Part shown: positions 1 through 8,160 of the stretch, piece after piece
Layout: each line of letters begins with the position of its first letter
Position numbering within the stretch: position 1 is the stretch's first letter
Source of the DNA: DATLXU01 sp035575515
Lineage (GTDB): Bacteria > Acidobacteriota > Blastocatellia > UBA7656
Reading direction: 5' to 3'
Assembly: GCA_035575515.1 (NCBI GenBank)
Contig: DATLXU010000023.1
Location: forward strand, 1 to 38,533
Length of the DNA: 38,533 bases
The notes under the pieces: generated by a model
Databases searched by the model: none
Told to the model about the DNA's origin: nothing
Seen by the model: the letters and a program-made list of their open reading frames with translations, nothing else
Translations under genes and position numbers: made by a program

Positions 1-340
1 GCAGGGTCTAAAGCGAATCGGCGAGGAGAAAAACATAGGCGAAGATAGGGAGTTGGAAGGGGCTGAGAAGAATTATAAAGAGCGGGTGAAGTGCGAGAAA
101 ATAGTCAGGTAGAGGTGTCGGCGGTTAAGCCAAGTCTCAAACCCCGCTGCTCACTGGGAATTACTGACCGAAGTGCCATAGCATAGACGCAGGCGGCGGA
201 AAGTTCTAAAATCATTGGCGCGACCTTTTTTGACTTCTGCTACGAAGATGGCAATTGGCCATGCAGAAAAACAGAAAACTGCGTATTGGCTAGGGTTCCA
301 ATAACTCTTTAACAAAGCGCATTGGCAATAGCGGTGTAGA
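1..340. other. Spacer with no firmly supported gene
   Basis: I see no recognisable gene here. One plus-strand frame (2-112) is open from the window edge and encodes about 36 mostly charged residues before a TAG, so it could be the tail of an upstream gene. The complementary strand also has short open stretches, some hydrophobic, and nothing in either distinguishes coding from chance. No hairpin terminator or convincing promoter precedes the gene that follows. Confidence 0.4.
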
Positions 341-784
341 ATGCCCGATTGTGAGCGAATGTTTAGCCTTCAAAAGGTTCCGGCGGTTAAGATTTACAAT
401 TTGCCGTTAATTGGCGGTCCATACGGCAATCTCTCGTTTGGCCAGTACGACGACCATATACCGTTCATCCCAAAGCGCTATTTTGTTATCGTTGACGTGC
501 CTGCCGGAGTCGTTCGTGGCGGGCACGCTCACAGAGTCATTGACCAATTCCTCGTCTGCGTTAAAGGCTCATTAATGGTGACCGTTGATGATGGCAGCGA
601 CCGCGAAAGCGTGCTGCTAGACACGCCCACACGCGCCGTGCATATTCCTCCGCTCATCTGGGCGACGCAAGAAGAGTTCTCTAAGGACGCAACTCTTTTG
701 GTTCTAGCTTCGGCCCGGTACGATGAAGCTGAATACATAAGAGATTACGATGAATTTATAAGACTGAAGGAAGTACATGATTAA
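341..784 (+). CDS. fdtA: FdtA/QdtA-like dTDP-4-oxo-6-deoxyhexose 3,4-ketoisomerase (WxcM-like cupin)
   Basis: Predicted cytosolic isomerase that moves the keto group of dTDP-4-keto-6-deoxyglucose from C4 to C3, preparing it for amination. The protein is a single cupin domain, about the usual length (140 aa). The family signatures are visible: a GNLSF segment near the N-terminus, the RGGHAH metal/active-site histidine motif followed by QFLVCVKGS, the IPPLIW strand and a YDEAEYIRDYDEF tail. Two ATGs compete, at 341 and 359. Neither has a good Shine-Dalgarno; family alignments from memory favour 359. Its last 8 bases overlap the next gene, an aminotransferase, so the two are almost certainly co-translated and act in sequence. 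Ketoisomerase function is well supported; whether the product is the 3,4-keto galacto (FdtA) or gluco (QdtA) form cannot be read from sequence. Confidence 0.88.
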   Translation: MPDCERMFSLQKVPAVKIYNLPLIGGPYGNLSFGQYDDHIPFIPKRYFVIVDVPAGVVRGGHAHRVIDQFLVCVKGSLMVTVDDGSDRESVLLDTPTRAVHIPPLIWATQEEFSKDATLLVLASARYDEAEYIRDYDEFIRLKEVHD

Positions 785-1892
785 AGACCAAAAAAGAGAA
801 GTCCCTTTCCTAGAACTAAAATGGACATACCTTGAACTCAAGGACGAGTTGGATGACGCCTATCGCAGAGTGCTATCTTCCGGATGGTACATCTTGGGCC
901 AGGAAGTTGATGCCTTCGAGCGTGAATTCGCCGACTATTGCGGAGCAAAACATTGCATCGGCGTTGGCAATGGGCTTGAGGCTTTGCAATTGATCCTAAA
1001 AGCCTACGGCGTCGGTCCGGGTGACGAGGTGATTGCTCCGGCCAATACGTACATTGCAACGTGGCTTGCTATCTCCGGCACAGGGGCCAGTGTTGTTCCT
1101 ATTGAACCCATTGAAAGCACATACAACTTAGATCCCTCGCGCATCGAACAGGCTATCACGCCGCGCACGAAGGCAATAATGGCGGTTCACCTCTACGGCC
1201 AGACCGCAGATATGGACCCGATTCACGAGATTGCCGGAAGGCATGGGCTTAAAGTCATTGAAGACGCAGCTCAAGCTCATGGCGCGCGCTATCGTGGTCG
1301 CCGCGCAGGCAGCCTCGGCGACGCGGCGGGTTGGAGTTTCTATCCGACGAAAAATCTCGGAGCCTATGGAGACGCTGGCGCCGTCACTACAAGCGACGAC
1401 GAACTGGCTGAACGCATCAGGCTACTGCGCAACTACGGCTCGGCATATAAGTACTATAATGAGATAAAGGGAATCAACAGCCGGTTAGACGAACTTCAGG
1501 CGGCGATGCTCAGAGTGAAATTAAAACACTTGGACGAGTGGAACGCCCGGCGGGAAGAGATCGCCGCAATTTATCTTGATGCACTTAAAGAAGCTGATCT
1601 TAAGCTGCCAGTTGTCGCCGATGGTGCCTCACCCGTCTGGCACCTGTTCGTAGTGCGCTGTCGGCGTCGCAATGAGCTTCAGGAGTATCTCAAAGCGCGC
1701 GGTGTGAACACTCTAGTTCATTACCCTATCCCTCCACACAGGCAGAAATCTTACAATGATCTCAAGATGGCCGAAGGCTCGTTTCCCATAACGGAAGCCA
1801 TTCACAACGAGGCGTTAAGCCTCCCAATAGGACCGCATCTGAGCAAGACAGACGCCGTTCGAGTGGTCCACGAAATCAACTCATTTGGGTGA
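777..1892 (+). CDS. fdtB: DegT/DnrJ/EryC1/StrS sugar 3-aminotransferase (FdtB/QdtB-like)
   Basis: PLP-dependent transaminase of the sugar-nucleotide type, expected to aminate the 3-keto sugar made by the upstream isomerase, giving a dTDP-3-amino-3,6-dideoxyhexose. The 371-residue length is normal. Fold landmarks are in order: VGNGLEAL (about 63-70), APANTYIAT (87-95), EDAAQAHGA with the cofactor-binding Asp (about 162-170), the internal aldimine lysine in SFYPTKNLGAYGDAGA (Lys192), and the RNYGS/NSRLDELQAA block typical of the family. The start codon lies inside the end of fdtA, indicating translational coupling. The usual third enzyme of the pathway, an N-acetyltransferase (FdtC/QdtC), is not adjacent here. 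Aminotransferase class is secure; the 3-amino specificity is inferred from the neighbour. Confidence 0.9.
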   Translation: MIKDQKREVPFLELKWTYLELKDELDDAYRRVLSSGWYILGQEVDAFEREFADYCGAKHCIGVGNGLEALQLILKAYGVGPGDEVIAPANTYIATWLAISGTGASVVPIEPIESTYNLDPSRIEQAITPRTKAIMAVHLYGQTADMDPIHEIAGRHGLKVIEDAAQAHGARYRGRRAGSLGDAAGWSFYPTKNLGAYGDAGAVTTSDDELAERIRLLRNYGSAYKYYNEIKGINSRLDELQAAMLRVKLKHLDEWNARREEIAAIYLDALKEADLKLPVVADGASPVWHLFVVRCRRRNELQEYLKARGVNTLVHYPIPPHRQKSYNDLKMAEGSFPITEAIHNEALSLPIGPHLSKTDAVRVVHEINSFG

Positions 1893-1926
1893 TAGCAGAG
1901 CTTGCTTAAAAATAGAGACGTTATAT

Positions 1927-2460
1927 ATGATCACACGACTTATGAAAACAAAGTTGATGGTAGGCTCGCTGCTGCTGCTGTCATCGGGATTCATGATTAC
2001 GGCATTCGGGCGGGCACAAAATAGAGGGGAACAATCATCGGCGACGCAGGCGAGCATTAATCTGAATCGAGCGCCTGAGAATCTTTCAGAATTCAGCCTG
2101 ATTATCTCCGACGGCGATGAGCAGGTTGTTTCCGGAACGTTTGATGTTGATCAGCTAAAAACTATTTTAGAAATAATGGTTGAGGCTAAAAAGTTCGCCC
2201 TCAGCGAAGAAGCCGTCGGCAGGAATGAACCCATCACTACACGATTCGCCAGCCAGCAAGGTCCTCGCTTCGTAGTTGATGTGATGAAGCTCGGTAACTC
2301 AAGCCAGTTTTTCATCACTTATAAAACAGACAACGGCGTTATCACGGTTGAAGCAGGAACCATCTACCGAAATAATAAAGAGGAAACGGGCCAGTTCTCC
2401 CGTTTTTTGTCAAAGGTAGAGGCAGCGATGCCCAAACCGGTTGGGCAGTCCGCCAAGTAG
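1927..2460 (+). CDS. Exported protein of unknown function
   Basis: I do not recognise this family. From the ATG at 1927 the product is 177 aa; a second ATG at 1942 would give a more classical signal peptide (Met-Lys start, then a Leu-rich core, ending near a cleavage-like FGRAQ). Neither ATG has a strong ribosome binding site. The mature part is soluble, mixed alpha/beta in look, with no cysteines and no obvious motif. It follows fdtB by 34 bases, so it may be read through from the fdtAB operon, although nothing in its sequence suggests a sugar enzyme. A strong hairpin follows it. Real gene likely from length, signal sequence and codon texture; function unknown. Confidence 0.6.
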   Translation: MITRLMKTKLMVGSLLLLSSGFMITAFGRAQNRGEQSSATQASINLNRAPENLSEFSLIISDGDEQVVSGTFDVDQLKTILEIMVEAKKFALSEEAVGRNEPITTRFASQQGPRFVVDVMKLGNSSQFFITYKTDNGVITVEAGTIYRNNKEETGQFSRFLSKVEAAMPKPVGQSAK

Positions 2461-2522
2461 AAGATCACTCTAGACGGCGAAGTCAAGATAGTACCTGGAT
2501 CGTCAGAGGGCCTGAGACACGC

Positions 2523-2564
2523 TCTCCTACCGACCTTCTCCTATGCAGGGAGGTCGGTAGGAGA
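2523..2564. terminator. Hairpin between convergent genes, probable bidirectional terminator
   Basis: A perfect 14-bp stem (2523-2536 with 2551-2564) encloses a 14-nt loop. It sits in the gap between the plus-strand exported protein gene ending at 2460 and the minus-strand beta-helix gene ending at 2587. There is no T-tract on either side, so factor-independent termination is plausible but not certain. Confidence 0.55.
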
Positions 2565-2586
2565 ATCTCGACTAGTTAAACAGAAC

Positions 2587-3561
2587 CTATTGTGGGCCTA
2601 TGGCTGTATTGTTAGGGATAGGGTTTCCGTTGCCGACGGTATTGCCAGCAATTGTATTATTCCCGCGGCTCTGGAATGCCCCGCCGGTGCTCGAAACTCC
2701 TGTGCCGTTGTTGGTGACCATTATATTTGATATGCGCATTGTGCCACCGGTGTTGGAGGTTAAGCCTGTTCCATTACCCGCCACCACACAACTTTCGAGG
2801 TTCATCTCCCCCGCCCCTCCAGGTCCCTCTACAAGGAATCCAGATTGGGAATTTCCGTAGGCGACAGAATCCCTGATCGTTGTTCTGCTCCCGTTGGAGC
2901 CAGCAAATCCGGAATTGACATTCCCCTCGAACCGTGACGCATCAACCATCGTCGTTATCGCCGTCGAGCCGGAGCTAGGCAGTATCACGACCCCGCTCCC
3001 GCCATTATTTCTGATGGTGGAGCTTGAAATATACAACTGGCCGCCGGTGGTGCGCGAGTCTTGGACACCAGCCTGGGTGAAGTCGGTGATGAGCGTGTTC
3101 TCGATATAAACAGCAGCGGCATTGGTGATGTTGACGCCCCTGATACCTGTCCTAGTTCCGACAGTGCCGCTGGCACCGACCCCAGTGATTGACAGGTTAC
3201 GAAGACGCACTGTCCTAAGCGGGTCATTGGCGCTTACTGCAATACTAATGTTGACGCCAGTTGTACCGCTCGCAAGGATAGAGCCGAAGCCTGATCCCGT
3301 AGTCCCATCAATCGTTATTGACTTGGTTATCGTTATCGTGCCAAATCCACCCGGGTCGAGTACGTCAATCTCACCGTTTATGAAGGTCTTGGATATCGCG
3401 CCCGCAAAGGTTTTGCACGGCGCGGTGCGGCTACAAGGGTTGACGTCGTCACCAACGCCTGAAACCCAGGTTCGAGTCGCCTGCGCGTGCGCAAGTGAAT
3501 TGCACGCCAGACAAATCACAACCAAGGCTATCGTATTGAGCGCTATTTTCAGTTTTGACAT
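2587..3561 (-). CDS. Secreted right-handed beta-helix repeat protein
   Basis: Exported 324-residue protein with a clear signal peptide (Lys-rich start, hydrophobic core, AHAQA cleavage region). After an RTWVSGVGDDVNPCSRTAPC block typical of this secreted family, the rest is a series of about 20-25-residue turns rich in Asn, Gly, Ser, Thr and Val (for example VYIENTLITDF, LYISSSTIRNN, MRISNIMVTNN). That spacing is what parallel beta-helix folds show. I chose the ATG at 3561 because AAAGGAG stands 7 bases upstream; an earlier in-frame start lacks that signal. Carbohydrate binding or adhesion is plausible, but no catalytic residues can be recognised, so no enzyme activity is assigned. It is transcribed in the same direction as the large surface protein upstream, from its own promoter. 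Confidence 0.82.
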   Translation of the reverse strand: MSKLKIALNTIALVVICLACNSLAHAQATRTWVSGVGDDVNPCSRTAPCKTFAGAISKTFINGEIDVLDPGGFGTITITKSITIDGTTGSGFGSILASGTTGVNISIAVSANDPLRTVRLRNLSITGVGASGTVGTRTGIRGVNITNAAAVYIENTLITDFTQAGVQDSRTTGGQLYISSSTIRNNGGSGVVILPSSGSTAITTMVDASRFEGNVNSGFAGSNGSRTTIRDSVAYGNSQSGFLVEGPGGAGEMNLESCVVAGNGTGLTSNTGGTMRISNIMVTNNGTGVSSTGGAFQSRGNNTIAGNTVGNGNPIPNNTAIGPQ

Positions 3562-3656
3562 AACTCTTCTCCTTTGAGATTTACACATTAGAGCTGGGGA
3601 TAACTTCTGCCCTTTCTCTTTCTAAATCCGCCATTGCCATTAGACGGATTTTAGAC

Positions 3657-3684
3657 ATGTTATTTTGCTAATCATACGGGTCAA
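3657..3684 (-). promoter_or_regulatory. Sigma70-like promoter for the beta-helix gene
   Basis: On the minus strand TTGACC (3684-3679) and TAACAT (3662-3657) are separated by 16 bases. Transcription would start near 3650, leaving a leader of about 90 bases before the ATG at 3561. Read by eye from consensus only. Confidence 0.4.
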
Positions 3685-3722
3685 TAGTCCCGCATAAACT
3701 TCCTGTTCCGATTCTCGATAAT

Positions 3723-3760
3723 CGGCACTTCCGATCGCCAATCAAGAAGCGGAAGTGCCG
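3723..3760 (-). terminator. Hairpin after the HYR/PxKF protein gene
   Basis: An 11-bp perfect stem (3723-3733 with 3750-3760) with a 16-nt loop lies just past the stop codon of the minus-strand gene at 3775. No T-run follows on the minus strand, so it may act as a Rho-type or mRNA-protecting hairpin rather than a strict intrinsic terminator. Confidence 0.5.
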
Positions 3761-3774
3761 GTTAAGATTCTCAC

Positions 3775-5973
3775 CTATTTGAACTTGAAATTCGCACGGT
3801 GCTCGGTGCCGTCGTTTAATTTAACCACTAACTGGCGGCAAGTTCCTGCCCATGACGAATCAGTCTTCCAGACGTAGATGTATTGATCATTCGTAGCGTC
3901 GTAGCTCAAACTGCTGTTGCCAGTTGTGATTGTTTCTTCCACATCATCTACTAGAGCACCGGAGTCACAAGTTATTGCAAGCGACGTGGGAGAGCCAACA
4001 GCAAATATATTCAGACTTTTATTCCCGCTCAGACTAAACTTCACAGGGACTCCCCTGCCCGCGGTGACTAGGTTAAGCGTAGGGTGGTTGTCCACCGGCT
4101 GGAAGAAGCCTATGAAGTTGTAAAGCACCATAACCGTGAATGTGCAGGTGCTTGTATTGCCCGCAGGATCGGTTGCCGTAGCAGTAACAACAGTCGTGCC
4201 TACGGGAAAGACCGAGCCGGAAGCAGGCGTTGCAGTTACGTTCACCGTTGCAGAACACGTATCGGTCGCCGTCGGCGCCGTATAGTTCACGACCATTGAC
4301 GTGGTCGTGCTGTTAGGCGGCAAGGAAACCATAATATTTGCCGGACAATTGATCGTCGGTGGAGTAGTATCCACCACGTTCACTGTCCGTGCCGCCGTGG
4401 CCGGGTTAGCGCTATCTGTCGCTGAGTAAGTGATGTAGTACGTTCCAGGCGTGTTCACATCAACGCTGCCGGAAGGCGTGACGGCGACAGGGCCAACACA
4501 AGCGTCGCTGGCAGTCGCGCCCGGATCGGTGAAGCTGGTATGACATTCAACTGTCATCGGACTCGTGCCGTTGAGCGTGATTACAGGCGGCATCGCGTCT
4601 ATGACATTTACAGTTCGCACGGCAGTCTCTGTGTTCGTGCCATCCGTAGCCGAATATATGATCGTGTAGATGCCTAGCACGTTCGGGTCGACAGGGTTCG
4701 GCACCTGATTCCCATCGCCGTCATCTACGGTGCCCGCCGTCGCTGTGACGCTCAAGGTCTGGGTTCCCTTCTTGGCAGTCGCGCCCGGATCGGTAAAGCT
4801 CGTATGGCATTCGACCGTCATCGGATTATCACCATTAAGCGCGATTACAATCTGCTGCGCGTCGTTTACTGTCACAGCAAAACTGCACGAATCGCCACCC
4901 GCCTCGATGCAATTAACTTGTGTGGTACCGATAGGGAAAAATGTTCCTGAAGCTGGAGTACAAGTCACCGACCCGCAAGTGCCGTTTGTCGTAGGAGTCG
5001 AATAGTTGACAATGGCTCCGGATTGGTTCGGGTCGCTGTCTTGGACCACATTGGCTGGACAAGTGATTTCGCATGTGCTGCCGCCACCGCCGCCCTGTAT
5101 GGGATTTATCGGGGTCGTCGCGTTATCGGCGGTGTCCCGATCAGTTGTAGCGCTAGTAACACTGGCTGCTATGGAAATATTCGAGGTGCTGGCGGTTACT
5201 TTATAAACAATCGTGAAAACCGATGGCTGACCTGGAGGCAAGCTCGCTATTGTGCAGGTTGTCGTTCCCGTGCTGCCTACAGATGGAGTGGAGCAGGTAA
5301 AGGTCGGACCGGAATCTTGCGACTCGGAGACGAAGGTCGTGTCGGCTGGAACAGGATCGCTGACCTGCACGTTCGTGGCTGTGTCCGGACCACGATTCAC
5401 GACATATATTCTGGTCGTAATATTTCCATTAACGTCGTAATCACTGCCGTCGACGCTGGCAGATTTATAAATCACAAGGTCCGCAACCGACTGGGCGGGA
5501 TCATGAACAGTGAATGATGATGCGGTTTGTATGGCAACTTCACTCAGGTCCGTGTCAAGCACCCTCCACGTCCCGCGATTGTCGAAGGTTCCGACATCGA
5601 ACGTTGAAGTAGCTGTCGTCGGAATTGTGAAGGTGAAGGTTTGCGGATCCGCCGTAACGGTGGCACTCTGCAGCACAAAGCCAAATGGCCCGACGAAATT
5701 TATACTTCGCCCGCCCGCAGGTGCTCCCGTCACTTTGACGCAAATAGTATCGCCCAAATTGAAATCAGTCTTCGGGGTCGTACAGTCACTCGCGAATATG
5801 GTTACCGATTCCATGCTCGGAAGCGGCTGAACGGCCAACGCCGATGGCGCTCCACCATTAAGAATCTTCGACGAAGCAGAAGAGACAGAGAAAGAAGCAA
5901 TCGCCATGAAGGCGCAGGAGACAAAAATTACGCCGAAGCGCGCAGATATGGTAAAAGGCCTGCTGGTCTTCAT
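3775..5973 (-). CDS. Large secreted multidomain surface protein (DUF11, HYR, Ig-like, PxKF)
   Basis: Exported 732-residue protein, probably an extracellular adhesive or structural protein. From the ATG at 5973: signal peptide about 1-33; N-terminal beta domain about 55-160; a DUF11 repeat about 163-290 (DLVIYKSASV... VNRGPDTATNVQVSDPVP); a Gly linker near 294-298; an HYR module about 301-372; two Ig-like modules of the DUF5011 type about 374-458 and 461-533, each carrying MTVECHTSFTDPGATA; a second HYR module about 537-617; and a C-terminal PxKF-type domain (GRGVPVKFSLSGNKSLNIF) to the end. An upstream in-frame ATG at 6057 exists, but GGAGG precedes 5973 at the right spacing. No sortase signal or transmembrane anchor is seen. 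Its gene is next to a polysaccharide export cluster, which fits a cell-surface role. Confidence 0.85.
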   Translation of the reverse strand: MKTSRPFTISARFGVIFVSCAFMAIASFSVSSASSKILNGGAPSALAVQPLPSMESVTIFASDCTTPKTDFNLGDTICVKVTGAPAGGRSINFVGPFGFVLQSATVTADPQTFTFTIPTTATSTFDVGTFDNRGTWRVLDTDLSEVAIQTASSFTVHDPAQSVADLVIYKSASVDGSDYDVNGNITTRIYVVNRGPDTATNVQVSDPVPADTTFVSESQDSGPTFTCSTPSVGSTGTTTCTIASLPPGQPSVFTIVYKVTASTSNISIAASVTSATTDRDTADNATTPINPIQGGGGGSTCEITCPANVVQDSDPNQSGAIVNYSTPTTNGTCGSVTCTPASGTFFPIGTTQVNCIEAGGDSCSFAVTVNDAQQIVIALNGDNPMTVECHTSFTDPGATAKKGTQTLSVTATAGTVDDGDGNQVPNPVDPNVLGIYTIIYSATDGTNTETAVRTVNVIDAMPPVITLNGTSPMTVECHTSFTDPGATASDACVGPVAVTPSGSVDVNTPGTYYITYSATDSANPATAARTVNVVDTTPPTINCPANIMVSLPPNSTTTSMVVNYTAPTATDTCSATVNVTATPASGSVFPVGTTVVTATATDPAGNTSTCTFTVMVLYNFIGFFQPVDNHPTLNLVTAGRGVPVKFSLSGNKSLNIFAVGSPTSLAITCDSGALVDDVEETITTGNSSLSYDATNDQYIYVWKTDSSWAGTCRQLVVKLNDGTEHRANFKFK

Positions 5974-6076
5974 AATATCCTCCGGCTGGGAATCAATTTT
6001 TTGAGTAAACCTGAGAATAGCTAGAATCTCTTTTTCTGCAAATTTCGTAATCATCATACTATAGGGAGGCGACCAG

Positions 6077-6104
6077 CTTATAAGGATATATTACAAGATG
6101 TCAA
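6077..6104 (-). promoter_or_regulatory. Sigma70-like promoter for the HYR/PxKF protein gene
   Basis: On the minus strand TTGACA (6104-6099) and TATAAG (6082-6077) are separated by 16 bases. The start of transcription would be near 6070, giving a leader of almost 100 bases before the ATG at 5973, which also explains why the upstream ATG at 6057 would be a poor start. Confidence 0.5.
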
Positions 6105-6177
6105 TCAGTTTTTTCTTGTGGAGGAATGACAGTTGGAGGGTAAATAGCTAAAAATCCAAGTTCGCCTTCCAGTCTTT

Positions 6178-6841
6178 TCAATACATGCCTTTATGACTGA
6201 ATCGTCGCGCACTCAGGTATTTAGATAGAATAGTGATTGTTAGAATCTTACTACGTCGGCTTCTCGTCTGCAGCTCGATTATTTTCAAAAGGCCAGAGAG
6301 CCAATGCATGATCTTGAGCGCCGGTCGTCGGCTGTAAATACTCGCGTAATTCATCCCGAGACGCAATCCGCTTGGACTCATCTGAACCGTAAGCGCGGCT
6401 GCTTCAGCGAAAACAATCACCTGCCTTTTCCCAAACGTGAAAGCGACGGCTTGGCAGCGATCCGACGCAGCAGCCATCGTATAGTCGCGCGACATCGAAT
6501 CATCAGTTTTCTGTTTGTCGGTGGGGCGCATCACAGCAAAAGCAGTATCTCCAAGATTTAGAAGCGCCACGCTCCCCTGCCGGTCCTTTCAGGGATGTCC
6601 CGCTGAAGGTTATAACCCGATTCACTCGCTCCGCGCTATTGCGCCCATTGGTGATTGGGTGATCAGCTAGCAGATTATTCTCGCGCGTGAAGACGATTTC
6701 AGTCTGATCACCTACATCCTTATTAAAGTTCACGCGGTCAATGGTGTAGTCCGGATTGATATCGCCTCCAAAGCGCGCCGCAAGTTGAGATGCCGCCGCA
6801 CCGAAAGGCGCATGGCCTACCGTCAGCAAGCGCGTAATTTA
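6178..6841 (-). pseudogene. Decayed gene of a conserved HAPFG-motif protein family (DUF4350-like)
   Basis: Two overlapping minus-strand frames make one recognisable protein when joined. The first (6829 down to about 6565) carries LLTVGHAPFGAAASQLAARF, RENNLLADHPITNGR and RVITFSGTSLKGPAG. The second (6570 down) continues VALLNLGDTAF, AFTFGKRQVIVFAEAAALT, SGLRLGMNYA and IMHWLSGLL. The shift lies at a run of four G in CCGGCAGGGGAGC; removing one G restores GPAGSVALLNLGD. A second shift seems to occur near 6830, where a stop precedes LLTVGHA while another frame encodes GSGKLR. The N-terminal half of the usual roughly 300-residue protein is not recognisable. I recall this family as exported, glutamine-amidotransferase-like conserved proteins; its function is not established to my knowledge. 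The last 35 codons before 6178 look like read-through beyond the original end near 6283. Confidence 0.7.
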
Positions 6842-7001
6842 CCAGAGCCGGGAGTAATCATATTCTCACAACCGTCAGGCCGTGGCAGCAGGGTGAATCA
6901 TTGAGTCGAGGCTTGCGACCGCGCGGTGCTGGTTGACACAGTAAAGCCTTGCGAGTTCATCACGTTTCTAAACCACACTTGCGTTGGCCGGGATGGGGCA
7001 A

Positions 7002-8006
7002 TTATTTCACTGCCCGCCCACTGAGTTCTTTCTCACCTGAGTAATAGGATAGGTCTGCGACGATCATCTCCCGAACCAAGTCAGAGAAAGAGGTTGAAGA
7101 TACCCATCCCAGTTCCCGCTTCGCCTTCGAACAGTCACCTAACAGCAAATGCACTTCTGCGGGACGGTAGAACTGCGGGTCTTGTACAACGTAGTGGCGG
7201 TAGTCGAGCCCGATATATCCGAATGCTTCTTCGAGAAATTCGCGCACGGAATGCGTCTCACCGGTCGCCACTACATAATCGTCCGGTTTCTCTTGCTGTA
7301 GCATTAGCCACATCGCCTTGACATAATCGCGCGCATGTCCCCAGTCGCGTCGCGCGTCGAGATTGCCAAGTTTTAACTCATTGGCAAGGCCGAGTTTTAT
7401 CTTGGCTGCGTAAGAGGTTATTTTGCGCGTGACAAACTCAAAACCGCGGCGCGGACTTTCATGATTGAAGAGTATCCCGCTCGAGGCATGCAGCCCATAC
7501 GCTTCCCTGTAATTCCGAGTGAGATCGAACCCGGCGACTTTCGAGATGCCGTAAGCAGAGCGCGGATGAAATGGAGTGGTTTCGTTCTGCGGGCTTACGC
7601 CGGACTCGCCGAACATTTCGCTCGATCCCGCAAAGTAGAACCGCGCTTGCGGCGTAACGTCTCGAACGGATGAAAGAATGAAATGCGTGCCGTTGATGTT
7701 CGTGTTGAGCGTGGAGAATTCATCTTCAAACGAATAGCTTACGAAGCTCTGCGCGGCCAAGTGATATACTTCGTCAGGCCGCACGCTCGCCATTACGCGA
7801 AAGACGCTGGGGTAGCTCTCAAGCGATGCGGGATGCAGATGAATATCCGCCAGCAGATGCTTGATTCTCCACAATCTATGTTCCGGGTCCTCTATGGCGA
7901 CACGCCGGACTATCCCGTGGACTTCGTAATCCTTTTCTAACAGAAGCTCCGCCAAGTACGAGCCGTCCTGGCCGGTTATTCCGCTTATAAGTGCTTTGCG
8001 TTTCAT
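7002..8006 (-). CDS. gmd: GDP-mannose 4,6-dehydratase
   Basis: Cytosolic NADP-dependent short-chain dehydrogenase/reductase of the extended type, converting GDP-mannose to GDP-4-keto-6-deoxymannose, the precursor of GDP-fucose, GDP-rhamnose and related sugars. In 334 residues: the Rossmann motif GITGQDGSY (about 9-17), the HLAAQS segment, GSSEMFGE with Ser128 and Glu130, the catalytic Tyr152 and Lys156 in AYGISK, NHESPRRG, and the ARDYVKAMW and YVVATGETHSVREF blocks diagnostic of Gmd. A TTG at 8018 could extend it by four residues, but it overlaps the ribosome binding site GAGG that serves the ATG at 8006. No GDP-4-keto-6-deoxymannose reductase or epimerase gene is adjacent, so the final sugar is unknown. 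It feeds the glycosyltransferases upstream on the same strand. Confidence 0.95.
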   Translation of the reverse strand: MKRKALISGITGQDGSYLAELLLEKDYEVHGIVRRVAIEDPEHRLWRIKHLLADIHLHPASLESYPSVFRVMASVRPDEVYHLAAQSFVSYSFEDEFSTLNTNINGTHFILSSVRDVTPQARFYFAGSSEMFGESGVSPQNETTPFHPRSAYGISKVAGFDLTRNYREAYGLHASSGILFNHESPRRGFEFVTRKITSYAAKIKLGLANELKLGNLDARRDWGHARDYVKAMWLMLQQEKPDDYVVATGETHSVREFLEEAFGYIGLDYRHYVVQDPQFYRPAEVHLLLGDCSKAKRELGWVSSTSFSDLVREMIVADLSYYSGEKELSGRAVK

Positions 8007-8160
8007 AGATATCCTCAAAAGAGTCTATTGTAAGTTTTGTTGTAAAAGGAGCCGTAATTTTACTAAGCTACGCGCATAATAGCTAGTCTCCGTAAACATA
8101 ACTGCCTGACTATAGAATTAGGCTTTCAATAAGCGGCGCGACTTACTCGACTGGAGCCAT

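Noticed and set aside
3466..3482. tRNA-like GGTTCGAGTC stretch
   Set aside because: It lies in the coding region of the beta-helix signal/mature junction and no cloverleaf can be built around it.
4540..4830. Direct repeats in the HYR/PxKF gene as a possible CRISPR or mobile repeat
   Set aside because: The two copies are spaced by a whole protein module and encode the same MTVECHTSFTDPGATA motif, so they are domain duplications.
5023..5517. 164-codon plus-strand frame within the HYR/PxKF gene
   Set aside because: It is the complement of repetitive Thr/Val-rich codons in a clear minus-strand gene and has no motif of its own.
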